DNA of 6,023 bases from Actinomycetota bacterium (lineage in GTDB: Bacteria > Actinomycetota > Thermoleophilia > Gaiellales > Gaiellaceae), in assembly GCA_013812265.1 (NCBI GenBank), contig JACCTQ010000268.1, positions 1 through 6,023 on the forward strand, read 5' to 3'. A program made the position numbers and the translations under genes. The notes under the pieces were generated by a model that made no database searches, was not told the origin of the DNA, and was given only the letters and a program-made list of their open reading frames with translations. Shown in pieces: positions 6,022-6,023 of the stretch. Positions within the stretch are counted from its first letter, which is position 1. Each line of letters starts with the position of its first letter.

Positions 6022-6023
6022 CG

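Overview
The window is very GC-rich chromosomal DNA with strong G/C bias at third codon positions and GTG/TTG starts. The protein styles (WD40-like/TolB propeller, M74 murein endopeptidase, HIT-like protein with an N-terminal CxxC) suggest a high-GC actinobacterium, most likely of the Thermoleophilia (Gaiellales/Solirubrobacterales) type. That placement is inference from composition and protein character, not from a marker gene.

Layout: five plus-strand genes are packed end to end (2-5583), followed by one convergent minus-strand gene that runs off the right edge (5572-6023). In order they are: (1) the 3' part of a membrane-anchored TolB/WD40-like beta-propeller protein; (2) a secreted two-enzyme peptidoglycan hydrolase that fuses a MepA-type M74 endopeptidase to an M14 zinc carboxypeptidase/amidase; (3) a secreted PQQ-like beta-propeller protein; (4) an AhpE/BCP-type peroxiredoxin whose catalytic cysteine codon is an in-frame UGA; (5) a polytopic GT-C-like membrane protein; and (6, minus strand) a HIT-like protein. 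Junctions are 4-nt (1/2), 1-nt (3/4) and probably 67-nt (4/5) overlaps, with an 11-nt gap at 2/3, so genes 1-5 look like one transcription unit whose promoter lies left of the window. No RNA gene, CRISPR, insertion sequence or intergenic stretch over 300 bases is present.

The main discovery is gene 4. Read from GTG 3551, it is a complete 152-residue peroxiredoxin if UGA 3683-3685 is decoded as selenocysteine (residue 45), exactly at the peroxidatic position (U-T-T-E-M in place of C-T-x-E). Twenty-one nucleotides after the UGA begins the 5-nt loop (CGUGA) of a perfect 7-bp hairpin (3700-3718), with a possible lower stem at 3687-3690/3728-3731. This fits the described bacterial SECIS layout. 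A standard gene caller would report only a truncated 104-residue fragment starting at 3695, or a pseudogene. The protein contains no cysteine at all, so it would be a one-Sec peroxiredoxin.

Functionally, four of the five operon members look exported or membrane-bound and concern the cell envelope (peptidoglycan cleavage, a probable lipid-linked sugar transferase, two propellers). The selenoperoxiredoxin has no visible signal peptide and would act in the cytoplasm. No direct pathway link between it and its neighbours can be shown from the sequence.
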